The notes below the pieces were generated by a model. The model had not been told where the DNA came from and did no database searches. It was given only the letters and a program-made list of their open reading frames with translations. A program made the position numbers and the translations under genes. A stretch of 5,417 nt of DNA from contig DJPE01000081.1 of the NCBI GenBank assembly GCA_002439705.1, positions 25,376 through 30,792 on the forward strand, read 5' to 3'. Shown here in pieces: positions 1 through 5,417 of the stretch. Source of the DNA: Christensenella sp. UBA6420 (GTDB taxonomy: Bacteria; Bacillota; Clostridia; Christensenellales; DTU072). The first letter of the stretch is position 1. Every line of letters starts with the position of its first letter.

Positions 1-1988
1 GCGAAGAAGTAACTTCCCTTTCCGTAACGTTAGTGATAGACAAGGCGAGAATAGTCGAGTCGGAAGTGGAAATTCCGTCTATAACGGGCGGCGAATACGA
101 CCCCGAAAAGACCCTTGCCGATTATCCTTTGCCGCTTCTTTACCGTTGGAACAATCCGTCGGCTACCCCTACCTGCGACGTGACTTTGTACAGAGCGTTA
201 TATAATAAGGACGAACAAAACTATTACGACACGGCAATCTACGTTCCGCTTACGATTACGAAAAAAGAAATCTCTTTATCCGATATAACGGTGGAAAGTC
301 GTTTTCTTCCCTACACGGGCAAGGCGGTTTATCCTACCGTAACGGGCAGCGACGTGCTTACCGTGACGGCGGACTGCGTTACCGACGCGACGGCTATCGG
401 AAAACATACTTTCACCGACGTGACCGTGGTCCTTACCGACGATAAAAACTATATTCTGACGGGCGAAAAGATATTTGCCGACGTCGATATTTACGTCTAC
501 GACGGCAATTTGTACCTTTACGACGGTATGCGCCTTATGCAATATAAGGGAATGGAAAGCGAAGTAGCCGTACCCGACGGTACGCTGTACGTTTACGACG
601 GAGCTTTTGCGGGTAAGGAAAAAATAACGAGCCTTACGTTACCGTCGAGCGTAGAGAACTTTTCCGCAGGGGCGTTAAGGGGAATGAACGGACTAAATAA
701 ACTTACTTTACCTTATCTCGGACAAACGCCCGCTTCGAACGGGAAACTAACCGACGTGTTCGGTTCCGCTCTTCCCGAAAGTTTGCGTTACGTTACCGTC
801 ACCGATATGACCACCGTACCCGACGGAGCTTTCCGCGACTGCGTTAATTTAAGGAAAATAGAATTTACGCAAAACGTGGACGAAATAGGAAGCGAAGCGT
901 TCTATAACTGCCGTTCCCTTACGGAAGCCGATTATAAATACGCCGCGACGGTCGGTAAGTACGCTTTTTACGGTTGTAAGTCGTTGACTAAATTGAGTTT
1001 ACCGATTATTTCGGGCGAAAGCGACGGAAAAGTAACTTATCTTTTCGGCACCGATTCGGGAGATAACTCGTACAAGACTTACTCGTTATCGGAGTTCGAT
1101 CTGACGAGCGGAAGTTTCGATAAAGTCGAGTCTTACGCTTTCGCCGGGCTTACCACTCTTACCGAAATCCGTTTGCCCGATACCGTGACAGAGTTCGGAT
1201 ACGGAGCGTTTTCCGATATACAGGCGAAAATTTATTACGAAGCAAAGTTATCGGTAATCACCGCCGGTATGTACGCAGGGTATAACGGCGTGTCGGTAAA
1301 CTTGCCCGATAGCGTTACCGGAATAGACAGAGAAGCGTTCAAAGACGCGTCCTATCTTACCGAAATCGTCCTGCCCGAAAGAGTAACCGATATAGAAGAG
1401 TACGCTTTCAGAAACGTCAAGGCAAGAATTACCTTTGCGGGCGAAAACGTTACCGTTTTCAAAAACCGCGTTTTCTTCGGCTACGCAGGGGAAACCGTCA
1501 ATATTCCGTCGTCGGTAACTACGGTGGAAAGTTACGCTTTCAAGGACGCGAAAATTAAGAAAATTACCGTACCGAACACGATAGAAAACTTCGGTAACAA
1601 CGTTTTCGACGGGTGCGAAAACCTTACGGAAGTAAATTATAACCTTTCCGTACTGCCGTCGGCTACGTTTAATAACTGCGTTTCGTTAAGAACGGCGACT
1701 GTCCCCAACGTAACGGAAATCGGCAATAACGCCTTTTACGGGTGCGTAAGTATGACCGATATATCTTTACCGAAGTCTCTTACCGCTATATCCGACGGAG
1801 CGTTCTATGCTTGCGACTCGTTGCGTACCGTGGTGTTCGGGTGCGAAAATATACCGACTTTCGGGAAAAATATTTTCGGCTCGAACGTGAAAATCTCGGC
1901 GTATATAAAGAAAGAACTCGTCGTAGACTTAACGAATATCCTTACCGTAGCGTACCCGAACGTTACCGTATACGCAGTGGCAGAGTAA
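1..1988 (+). CDS. BspA-type leucine-rich repeat surface protein with Ig-like/MBG-like modules, C-terminal part (5' partial)
   Basis: The frame is open from base 3 with no stop before the TAA at 1986-1988, so the gene starts outside the window. The GTG at 33 lies inside a module and is not a credible start. Residue numbers here count from that codon. Residues about 5-77 form an Ig-like module (KTLADYPLP, YRWNNPSATPT, then Y.A and QNYYDT). Residues 78-156 form a second, MBG/YDG-like module (LPYTGKAVYP, then DDKNY). Residues about 168-615 are BspA-type (LRR_5-like) repeats built on LxxLxLPxxVxxIxxxAFxxC, for example LTEIRLPDTVTEFGYGAF. The tail (616-651) has no LPXTG motif, membrane helix or basic end, so any anchor must lie upstream. 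Such proteins are normally exported and often linked to adhesion; the ligand here is unknown. It could equally be secreted. A promoter and a separate gene follow, with no clear terminator between. Confidence 0.85.
   Translation, partial: EEVTSLSVTLVIDKARIVESEVEIPSITGGEYDPEKTLADYPLPLLYRWNNPSATPTCDVTLYRALYNKDEQNYYDTAIYVPLTITKKEISLSDITVESRFLPYTGKAVYPTVTGSDVLTVTADCVTDATAIGKHTFTDVTVVLTDDKNYILTGEKIFADVDIYVYDGNLYLYDGMRLMQYKGMESEVAVPDGTLYVYDGAFAGKEKITSLTLPSSVENFSAGALRGMNGLNKLTLPYLGQTPASNGKLTDVFGSALPESLRYVTVTDMTTVPDGAFRDCVNLRKIEFTQNVDEIGSEAFYNCRSLTEADYKYAATVGKYAFYGCKSLTKLSLPIISGESDGKVTYLFGTDSGDNSYKTYSLSEFDLTSGSFDKVESYAFAGLTTLTEIRLPDTVTEFGYGAFSDIQAKIYYEAKLSVITAGMYAGYNGVSVNLPDSVTGIDREAFKDASYLTEIVLPERVTDIEEYAFRNVKARITFAGENVTVFKNRVFFGYAGETVNIPSSVTTVESYAFKDAKIKKITVPNTIENFGNNVFDGCENLTEVNYNLSVLPSATFNNCVSLRTATVPNVTEIGNNAFYGCVSMTDISLPKSLTAISDGAFYACDSLRTVVFGCENIPTFGKNIFGSNVKISAYIKKELVVDLTNILTVAYPNVTVYAVAE
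534..1877 (+). repeat. BspA-type leucine-rich repeat array (protein-level)
   Basis: This stretch encodes about a dozen or more diverged repeats of roughly 22-25 residues with the recurring elements AFxxCxxL, ITLP or similar, and SVTxI. Two places (residues about 225-268 and 319-370, counted from base 33) carry a longer insertion with a VFGS or LFGT core followed by a serine/leucine-rich strand before the next AF motif. I recall this variant from other Clostridia BspA-type proteins. The repeats are diverged at DNA level, so this is a protein-fold repeat rather than a recombining DNA satellite. Confidence 0.8.
1224..1550 (+). repeat. Higher-order duplicated LRR unit, period about 66 codons
   Basis: Residues 398-439 and 464-506 (counted from base 33) align along their length. 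Both begin AKI or ARI, continue to a GYNG or GYAG core, then VNLPDSVT or VNIPSSVT, and both end in AFKDA. The copies occupy about 1224-1349 and 1422-1550 and are separated by an ordinary repeat. This indicates duplication of a two-to-three-repeat block within the array. Identity is moderate, so the event is not recent. Confidence 0.6.
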
Positions 1989-1995
1989 CCCCGTA

Positions 1996-2024
1996 TTGAC
2001 TAACGCAATATAATTTGATAGAAT
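1996..2024 (+). promoter_or_regulatory. Sigma-A type promoter for the gene at 2061
   Basis: TTGACT at 1996-2001 (5 of 6 matches to the -35 consensus) is followed after exactly 17 bases by TAGAAT at 2019-2024 (5 of 6 matches to the -10 consensus). Transcription would start near 2031, about 30 bases before the ATG at 2061. The promoter begins 8 bases after the upstream stop codon, so the downstream gene can be expressed independently of the LRR gene. Confidence 0.7.
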
Positions 2025-2029
2025 AATAA

Positions 2030-2045
2030 ACGGCAAACACGCCGT
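2030..2045 (+). other. Short perfect hairpin at the predicted mRNA 5' end
   Basis: ACGGC (2030-2034) and GCCGT (2041-2045) form a 5-bp perfect inverted repeat with a 6-base loop. It falls almost exactly at the predicted transcription start. A 5'-end stem can protect mRNA, or the site could be a small operator; the sequence does not distinguish these. It is followed by A-rich rather than T-rich sequence, so it is not an intrinsic terminator for the plus strand. Confidence 0.35.
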
Positions 2046-2049
2046 AAAA

Positions 2050-2055
2050 AGAGAG
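2050..2055 (+). promoter_or_regulatory. Ribosome binding site (weak) for the gene at 2061
   Basis: AGAGAG lies 5 bases before the ATG at 2061. It matches the anti-Shine-Dalgarno sequence only partly, which suggests modest translation. No better site precedes a nearby alternative start: the next in-frame ATG is at codon 47, inside the acidic tract. Confidence 0.5.
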
Positions 2056-2060
2056 AAACA

Positions 2061-3668
2061 ATGACGGAAAATTTATCGACCGAAAACAAAGAAATAACCG
2101 AACCCGAACAGCCGACTGTCGCGGAACAACCTAAGCCGACCGCCGAAGAAATCGCGGGCGAAAACCCGACCGCAGAAACGAAAAGCCCCGCGGAAGAAAT
2201 GACTGCGGCAGAACGCCCCGAAGAAAAAACGACGGACAAGGAAGAACCGACCGACGAAGAACCGACGGATGAAGACGAAACGGAAGACGAAACCACCGAT
2301 ATAACGGTGGAAGAACTTACCGACGACGGTTCGCTCGAAAGGTATATTGAAGATAACGACGACGATTCGGAAGAGAAAGCCGACGAAAGGGGAGTAAGCG
2401 GTCTGTTCGACGCGTACGGAAGAGAAATAATAGCCGACGTGTTTGAAAATCGCTTGCGTATGAGCGAAAACGCAATAAAGATAGCTTATTCGAGAATAAA
2501 AAATCTTCTTAAAAGTCACGGCTTAAACCGCCGTTTCGACGGTAACGAAGAGTTTTTCTTTATCGACGACAAAATTTTAGTCACGATGAAGATAGACGGC
2601 AAGACCCTTTTTATCAGAATTAAGGATAAGGAATACGAAATAGTCCGCGACGACGGCAGTTCTTACCTTAAAGCAAAGGAAGCCGTCGAAAGATTTATTA
2701 AAAAGAACGGTTTTCAGGAAGTAAAGGATTACGTTTTCACGCCGTACGCAACTCGTTACGCGTTTAATCCCGACGCCGTTATTCGCGGAGAAGAAGACAA
2801 AGAGCCGGAAGAAACCGACTTTTCCGACGAGCAGTACGACCCTATCGAAAACGAAGCGGAAACCGACCCCGTGGCGATAATAAAGGGTTCTACCGAAGAA
2901 ATCGTAGAGCAGGAAGAACTCGTCGAAGGACTCACGCAGAAAGTAAACGACGCCAAAGGAGCCGCCGCGATAAGCGAACCTATAGTTTATTTCTATAACG
3001 CGGCTCTCGACGAAGACAGCAAGGTAGTCTATATCAACGTTCAGCAAGTCCTTAACGATAAGTTTTTAGGGAAAATGCTTCCGCAACTGTTCTTTGCGAT
3101 AGCCGAAAGAAGCGACAGAATAATTACCCTTAATCTTCTTGCGGTAGAACACGTCGCAAAAGTAGCCGACGGCGACCCCGACCACGTTTACGTCACTCGG
3201 ACGAGTCCCGTTTTACTGACGAAAGAAGAGTCTAAAAAGAAACTTTACGACCTTGCGAAAACCGCCAACGGTAATCTTTGTTTAGCGTTCGACGCCGCCC
3301 TTTTGGAAACTCTCGGAGAAAGGGGCAAAACTTCGATAAGGGAACTTGCCGAAGAAGGCGTAAAGATAATGATAGACGATACCGAAAACGCAGGGCTTAA
3401 AGTCCTGACCGAATATAACGTAGACTATCTCCGTTTCGACGCAAGATACTATACCGAAGAAGACGAAAAGAAGTCGGCTCACCTTAATATCGTCACCGAA
3501 TACGCAAAAACGCAAGGTATCCCCGCCTGCGTTGAGAACGCTTCTACCGTTAAAGAAACGAGATATCTTCTTAGCCGCGGCATAAAGGTAGTGGAAGGGG
3601 ATATAGTGGGCGTACCCGTAAGACTCGTCAACAACGCTATAAGAAGCGCGAAAAAACTCCCTAAATAA
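2061..3668 (+). CDS. Acidic-tailed cytoplasmic protein with a degenerate EAL-like C-terminal domain
   Basis: 535 residues with no signal peptide or membrane segment, so probably cytoplasmic. Residues 1-105 are Glu/Asp/Thr/Pro-rich low complexity (EEPTDEEPTDEDE). Residues about 120-215 resemble a small domain I recall from Clostridia proteins (F..RL..S....K..YS.IKN.L.S, then MKIDGKTLFIRI), function unknown to me. Residues 240-300 are a second acidic linker. Residues about 305-528 follow the order of an EAL domain: EPIVY, LNLL with N358, LCLAFDAALLE, IDD (D439, D440), YLRFD (R458, D460), VENAS with E492, then VEGDIVGVPV. The EAL signature Glu, both Glu of ExTE (A409, A412), FGTG and the motif Lys (R458) are replaced, and the region between EPIVY and N358 is shortened. 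Catalysis of c-di-GMP hydrolysis is therefore unlikely; ligand binding or a scaffold role is possible. The domain call is from motif reading only. The gene has its own promoter and ends before a terminator. Confidence 0.85.
   Translation: MTENLSTENKEITEPEQPTVAEQPKPTAEEIAGENPTAETKSPAEEMTAAERPEEKTTDKEEPTDEEPTDEDETEDETTDITVEELTDDGSLERYIEDNDDDSEEKADERGVSGLFDAYGREIIADVFENRLRMSENAIKIAYSRIKNLLKSHGLNRRFDGNEEFFFIDDKILVTMKIDGKTLFIRIKDKEYEIVRDDGSSYLKAKEAVERFIKKNGFQEVKDYVFTPYATRYAFNPDAVIRGEEDKEPEETDFSDEQYDPIENEAETDPVAIIKGSTEEIVEQEELVEGLTQKVNDAKGAAAISEPIVYFYNAALDEDSKVVYINVQQVLNDKFLGKMLPQLFFAIAERSDRIITLNLLAVEHVAKVADGDPDHVYVTRTSPVLLTKEESKKKLYDLAKTANGNLCLAFDAALLETLGERGKTSIRELAEEGVKIMIDDTENAGLKVLTEYNVDYLRFDARYYTEEDEKKSAHLNIVTEYAKTQGIPACVENASTVKETRYLLSRGIKVVEGDIVGVPVRLVNNAIRSAKKLPK
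2085..2310 (+). repeat. Low-complexity acidic tract in the N-terminus of the EAL-like protein
   Basis: Codons for Glu, Asp, Thr and Pro dominate, with short internal repetition such as EEPTDEEPTDED. The tract is expected to be disordered and highly negatively charged. Reverse-strand reading frames across it are by-products of the biased composition. Confidence 0.7.
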
Positions 3669-3693
3669 TAAGAAAAGTCAATAAAAATTAAAA

Positions 3694-3722
3694 AAAGAAG
3701 ACCTTAATAAAAGGTCTTTTTT
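3694..3722. terminator. Bidirectional intrinsic terminator between convergent genes
   Basis: The stem pairs 3694-3705 with 3711-3722 (core AAGACCTT/AAGGTCTT, one G-T pair) around a 5-base loop AATAA. A T-run follows on the plus strand, and an A-run precedes it, which becomes a T-run on the minus strand. It lies 25 bases after the plus-strand stop at 3668 and 18 bases after the minus-strand stop at 3741, so it can end both transcription units. Confidence 0.85.
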
Positions 3723-3740
3723 CTTATATAAAAATAGTTA

Positions 3741-4343
3741 TTACAGCGGAGTTCCGAAGAAAGCGGTAGGAGAATCGTCTCTCGGACGGCTGCAAACGAA
3801 GTTTTCCGATAAAAGAAGCGGACAGTTGGCAAAAGACAGGTCTTTAAGACTAATCGTCGTATCGTCGTTTCCACGGACCGTTACTTTGGCAAGCAAAGAC
3901 ATATTCGCGCAAGCTCCTTCGCTTATTTCCGTCACAGTCGCGGGGATAGAAATTTCCGTGACGACGGGGTTACCGTTAAGGCGATAGCGATAGTCGTCGG
4001 ACGACGGGGAGGGAGTGCAGATTTTTGTGACGGGCAAGTCGTTGTATTTATCGGGGATATTGAGTTCGGCTACGAGCCCGCCGTAACCTACTACCGCGTA
4101 AGAAACGGTTTCCGCTCCGCTGTCGGAAGAGAAGTTCCCGTCGGCGTCGAGCCCCGCGTAAATAATATATTTAGCCGACGGATTATATTCGTCTATCGGC
4201 ACCTGCAACTCTTCGTTAGCCGAAGATATTTTCTGCCACACGGCGTAAGTTACGCCCGCTACCGCGGCGATGAGAAGAACGGAAGACAATACGATAAGAA
4301 GGACGAGAGTCTTTTTACTTAGTTTGGTTTTCGTTACTTTCAT
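3741..4343 (-). CDS. Short exported LRR protein with TasA/SipW-like signal or N-terminal anchor
   Basis: 200 residues. The N-terminus is Lys-rich (K2, K5, K7, K10, K11) and followed by one hydrophobic helix at about 12-34 that ends AGVTYAVWQ. This resembles the GGTWAAF-type ending of TasA-family signals cut by the SipW peptidase. Cleavage after A34 is possible; otherwise the helix is a membrane anchor. Residues 80-108 match the opening BspA-type repeat (YAVVGYGG, ELNIPDKYNDLPVTKI). Residues 127-175 carry further repeats (VTEISIPATVTEI, then FANCPLL). The protein ends with FFGTPL, apparently complete but very short for this family. The start is supported by AAGGAG 5 bases upstream and by the basic N-terminus; the next Met is at residue 148. 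The first 29 bases overlap the upstream gene, so the two are probably co-transcribed and translationally coupled. Function is unknown; a surface or matrix role is inferred from the signal and fold. Confidence 0.82.
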   Translation of the reverse strand: MKVTKTKLSKKTLVLLIVLSSVLLIAAVAGVTYAVWQKISSANEELQVPIDEYNPSAKYIIYAGLDADGNFSSDSGAETVSYAVVGYGGLVAELNIPDKYNDLPVTKICTPSPSSDDYRYRLNGNPVVTEISIPATVTEISEGACANMSLLAKVTVRGNDDTTISLKDLSFANCPLLLSENFVCSRPRDDSPTAFFGTPL

Positions 4344-5417
4344 CGTTACTCCTTAAAGCGTTCGTTTTTTCCTTTTTCTTCGACGGCAAGCGTATTTTAC
4401 CTTTCATAATAAGTATGGATAATATAGCCGCCGCAATTATTATAACACCTATTACGACGGGAATCCACCACCAGACGAAATCTTTTTCGCCTACGAAGTC
4501 GATTGTCACGGAAGAACCGTTTTTTATCTCGAACGTAACATACACGGCGTCTTCCGTTTCGTAATCTATCGTTCCGTTTTCGTCGGATAATGTTATTTTG
4601 CCGTTGCGCATATCGTCGGGGAGAAGAAGTTTTACCCGCAAAGTTTTGCCTTGCTCCGCGCCGTTTACGAATAAACAGAGTTCGGATTTGGTTTTCGACA
4701 ACTTTTTCCTTGACAAAACGGCTTCGCTCCCCGCCGGGATTCCCACGTCGTAATCGCCGATTATTCCGTAAAAATACGTTCCGTCGTAGTCATTCGGGTA
4801 AGAAAAACTCCCCGACACAAGGTCGCGTTCGTTTACCGTTACCGCAATCGCCTTTTCGCCCGCAAGGTAGTTTGCCGATTCGGAAGTCTTTATAATTACC
4901 GAATATTCGCCCGCTACGGACGAGTCGAAACGGGGGATAATAAGGCTTTGTTCGGCGTTGTTCACGCTGCCCGTCACGGTAAGGTCGTTACCTTTAAGAA
5001 GATAAATTTTTTCGGGAACGGTAATTACCGACGGAGCTTTTTTTATCGTAAGATAGGCGGCAATCTGCTCGTCTGCCAAAGTATAATTTTCTTTATCCGA
5101 CTGAGAAATAAACGCTATCGCGGCGTAACGCCCCGCGTTTACTTTTTCGTTATTCAGGTATCCCGTTACGGTAAGGGGGTAAAGTACGTTTTCCGCGTAC
5201 ACGCCGTGAGTTTTACCGTCGTACGTTACCGTGACGTCGTTAAATACTACCGTAGGACACGCCGCTTTATTTACGGCAAGGAGTATGTTTGTTGCCGTCG
5301 GCAGATAGTTAGTCGGGTCGGTGCAGAAGACGGCTTCGTAGCTCGATACGGGCACCGTAGGCGTAACGGCGGGCGTAACCCAGGAAAAGTTTTCGGGAAG
5401 AATAATATCGGCGAGCG
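4315..5417 (-). CDS. Membrane-anchored surface protein with Ig-like/MBG-like modules, C-terminal part (5' partial)
   Basis: The frame is open to the window edge, so the start is missing. The GTG at 5355 is mid-module, since the 20 codons before it continue the fold (LADIILPENFSWVTP). Counting from that codon, residues up to 30 complete an Ig-like module (Y.A, then TDPTNY). Residues 31-106 are an MBG/YDG-like module (VTVTYDGKTHGVYAENVLYP, then DKENYTL, ending TIKKA). Residues 107-178 are a third, Ig-like unit (LTVTGSVNNAEQ, then SANYLAGEKAIAVTV). Residues 180-290 form a membrane-proximal beta domain containing GKTLRVKLLLPDDMR. A helix at about 294-316 (starting VWWWIPVVIGV) is followed by a basic stretch (PSKKKEK) and a polar tail: an extracellular protein held by a C-terminal helix with a cytoplasmic tail. 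No LRRs are visible in this part. It is the upstream member of an operon with the short LRR gene. Ligand and exact role are unknown. Confidence 0.85.
   Translation of the reverse strand, partial: LADIILPENFSWVTPAVTPTVPVSSYEAVFCTDPTNYLPTATNILLAVNKAACPTVVFNDVTVTYDGKTHGVYAENVLYPLTVTGYLNNEKVNAGRYAAIAFISQSDKENYTLADEQIAAYLTIKKAPSVITVPEKIYLLKGNDLTVTGSVNNAEQSLIIPRFDSSVAGEYSVIIKTSESANYLAGEKAIAVTVNERDLVSGSFSYPNDYDGTYFYGIIGDYDVGIPAGSEAVLSRKKLSKTKSELCLFVNGAEQGKTLRVKLLLPDDMRNGKITLSDENGTIDYETEDAVYVTFEIKNGSSVTIDFVGEKDFVWWWIPVVIGVIIIAAAILSILIMKGKIRLPSKKKEKTNALRSNDESNENQTK
4349..4354 (-). promoter_or_regulatory. Shine-Dalgarno site for the short LRR gene, inside the upstream gene
   Basis: On the minus strand AAGGAG lies 5 bases before the ATG at 4343-4341. 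It sits within the last codons of the overlapping upstream gene. This strong site fixes the start and allows re-initiation by ribosomes finishing the upstream gene. Confidence 0.8.

Noticed and set aside
33..35. GTG as the start of the plus-strand LRR gene
   Set aside because: The frame is open upstream to the window edge, the encoded residues continue a beta module, and no ribosome binding site precedes it.
276..542. Minus-strand reading frame opposite the MBG-like module
   Set aside because: It lies wholly within a well-supported coding region and has no recognisable motif.
1742..1999. Plus-strand frame overlapping the end of the LRR gene
   Set aside because: The product is Arg/Tyr-rich and out of frame with the LRR pattern that continues to 1988.
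2009..2014. Perfect TATAAT as the main -10 box
   Set aside because: No -35-like sequence lies 16-18 bases upstream and there is no extended -10; the TTGACT/TAGAAT pair has ideal spacing.
2030..2045. Hairpin as terminator of the LRR gene
   Set aside because: The stem is only 5 bp and is followed by A-rich sequence, not a T-run, on the plus strand.
2000..3047. Minus-strand reading frames opposite the EAL-like gene (for example 2073-2519 and 2577-3047)
   Set aside because: They are composition shadows of the acidic and repetitive plus-strand gene. Their proteins are rich in Ser or in Phe/Arg/Val, without domains or ribosome binding sites.
4590..4895. Plus-strand reading frame opposite the membrane-anchored gene
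   Set aside because: Its Arg/Pro-rich product is typical of an antisense shadow, and the minus-strand frame has clear domains and continuity.
5353..5355. GTG as the start of the minus-strand membrane-anchored gene
   Set aside because: Twenty more in-frame codons upstream complete the Ig-like motif with LP and W, so the gene runs out of the window.
1..5417. CRISPR array, tRNA, rRNA, insertion sequence or phage element
   Set aside because: There are no regularly spaced identical repeats, RNA-gene signatures, terminal inverted repeats or transposase/integrase motifs; the only repeats are protein-level LRRs.

Overview
This 5.4 kb window looks like chromosomal DNA from a low-to-mid GC Gram-positive-type bacterium, most plausibly an uncultured gut Clostridia lineage such as a Christensenellales relative. 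That placement is inferred from style only: BspA-type leucine-rich repeat (LRR) surface proteins, Ig-like/MBG-like modules, AAGGAG ribosome binding sites, a sigma-A type promoter and the standard code. There is no phylogenetic marker gene here. The window is nearly all coding: two plus-strand genes converge on two minus-strand genes.

Layout. (1) Bases 1-1988, plus strand: the C-terminal part of a large secreted or surface protein with two Ig-like/MBG-like modules followed by a long BspA-type LRR array. The reading frame is open to the window edge, so the start is missing. (2) Bases 1989-2060: a 72-base gap with a near-consensus promoter (TTGACT, 17 bases, TAGAAT), a small hairpin at the predicted mRNA 5' end and a weak ribosome binding site. 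(3) Bases 2061-3668, plus strand: a soluble 535-residue protein with an acidic low-complexity N-terminus, a small domain resembling one seen repeatedly in Clostridia proteins, and a C-terminal region that reads as a degenerate EAL (c-di-GMP phosphodiesterase) fold lacking most catalytic residues. (4) Bases 3669-3740: a hairpin with A/T tracts on both sides, a likely bidirectional terminator for the converging units. (5) Bases 3741-4343, minus strand: a short exported LRR protein with a signal reminiscent of the TasA/SipW type. (6) Bases 4315-5417, minus strand: the C-terminal part of a membrane-anchored protein of Ig-like/MBG-like modules, overlapping the start of gene 5 by 29 bases.

How they may fit together. 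Three of the four genes encode envelope proteins. The two partial ones, on opposite strands, share the same module type (pattern LAD..LP...W..P..TPT...Y.A....NY), so the locus looks like a cluster of related cell-surface proteins. The gene between them is cytoplasmic and, if the EAL reading is right, is more likely a ligand-binding or scaffold protein than an active phosphodiesterase. A functional link between it and the surface proteins is only a hypothesis from proximity. It has its own promoter and may be independent. No RNA genes, mobile elements or CRISPR arrays were seen.
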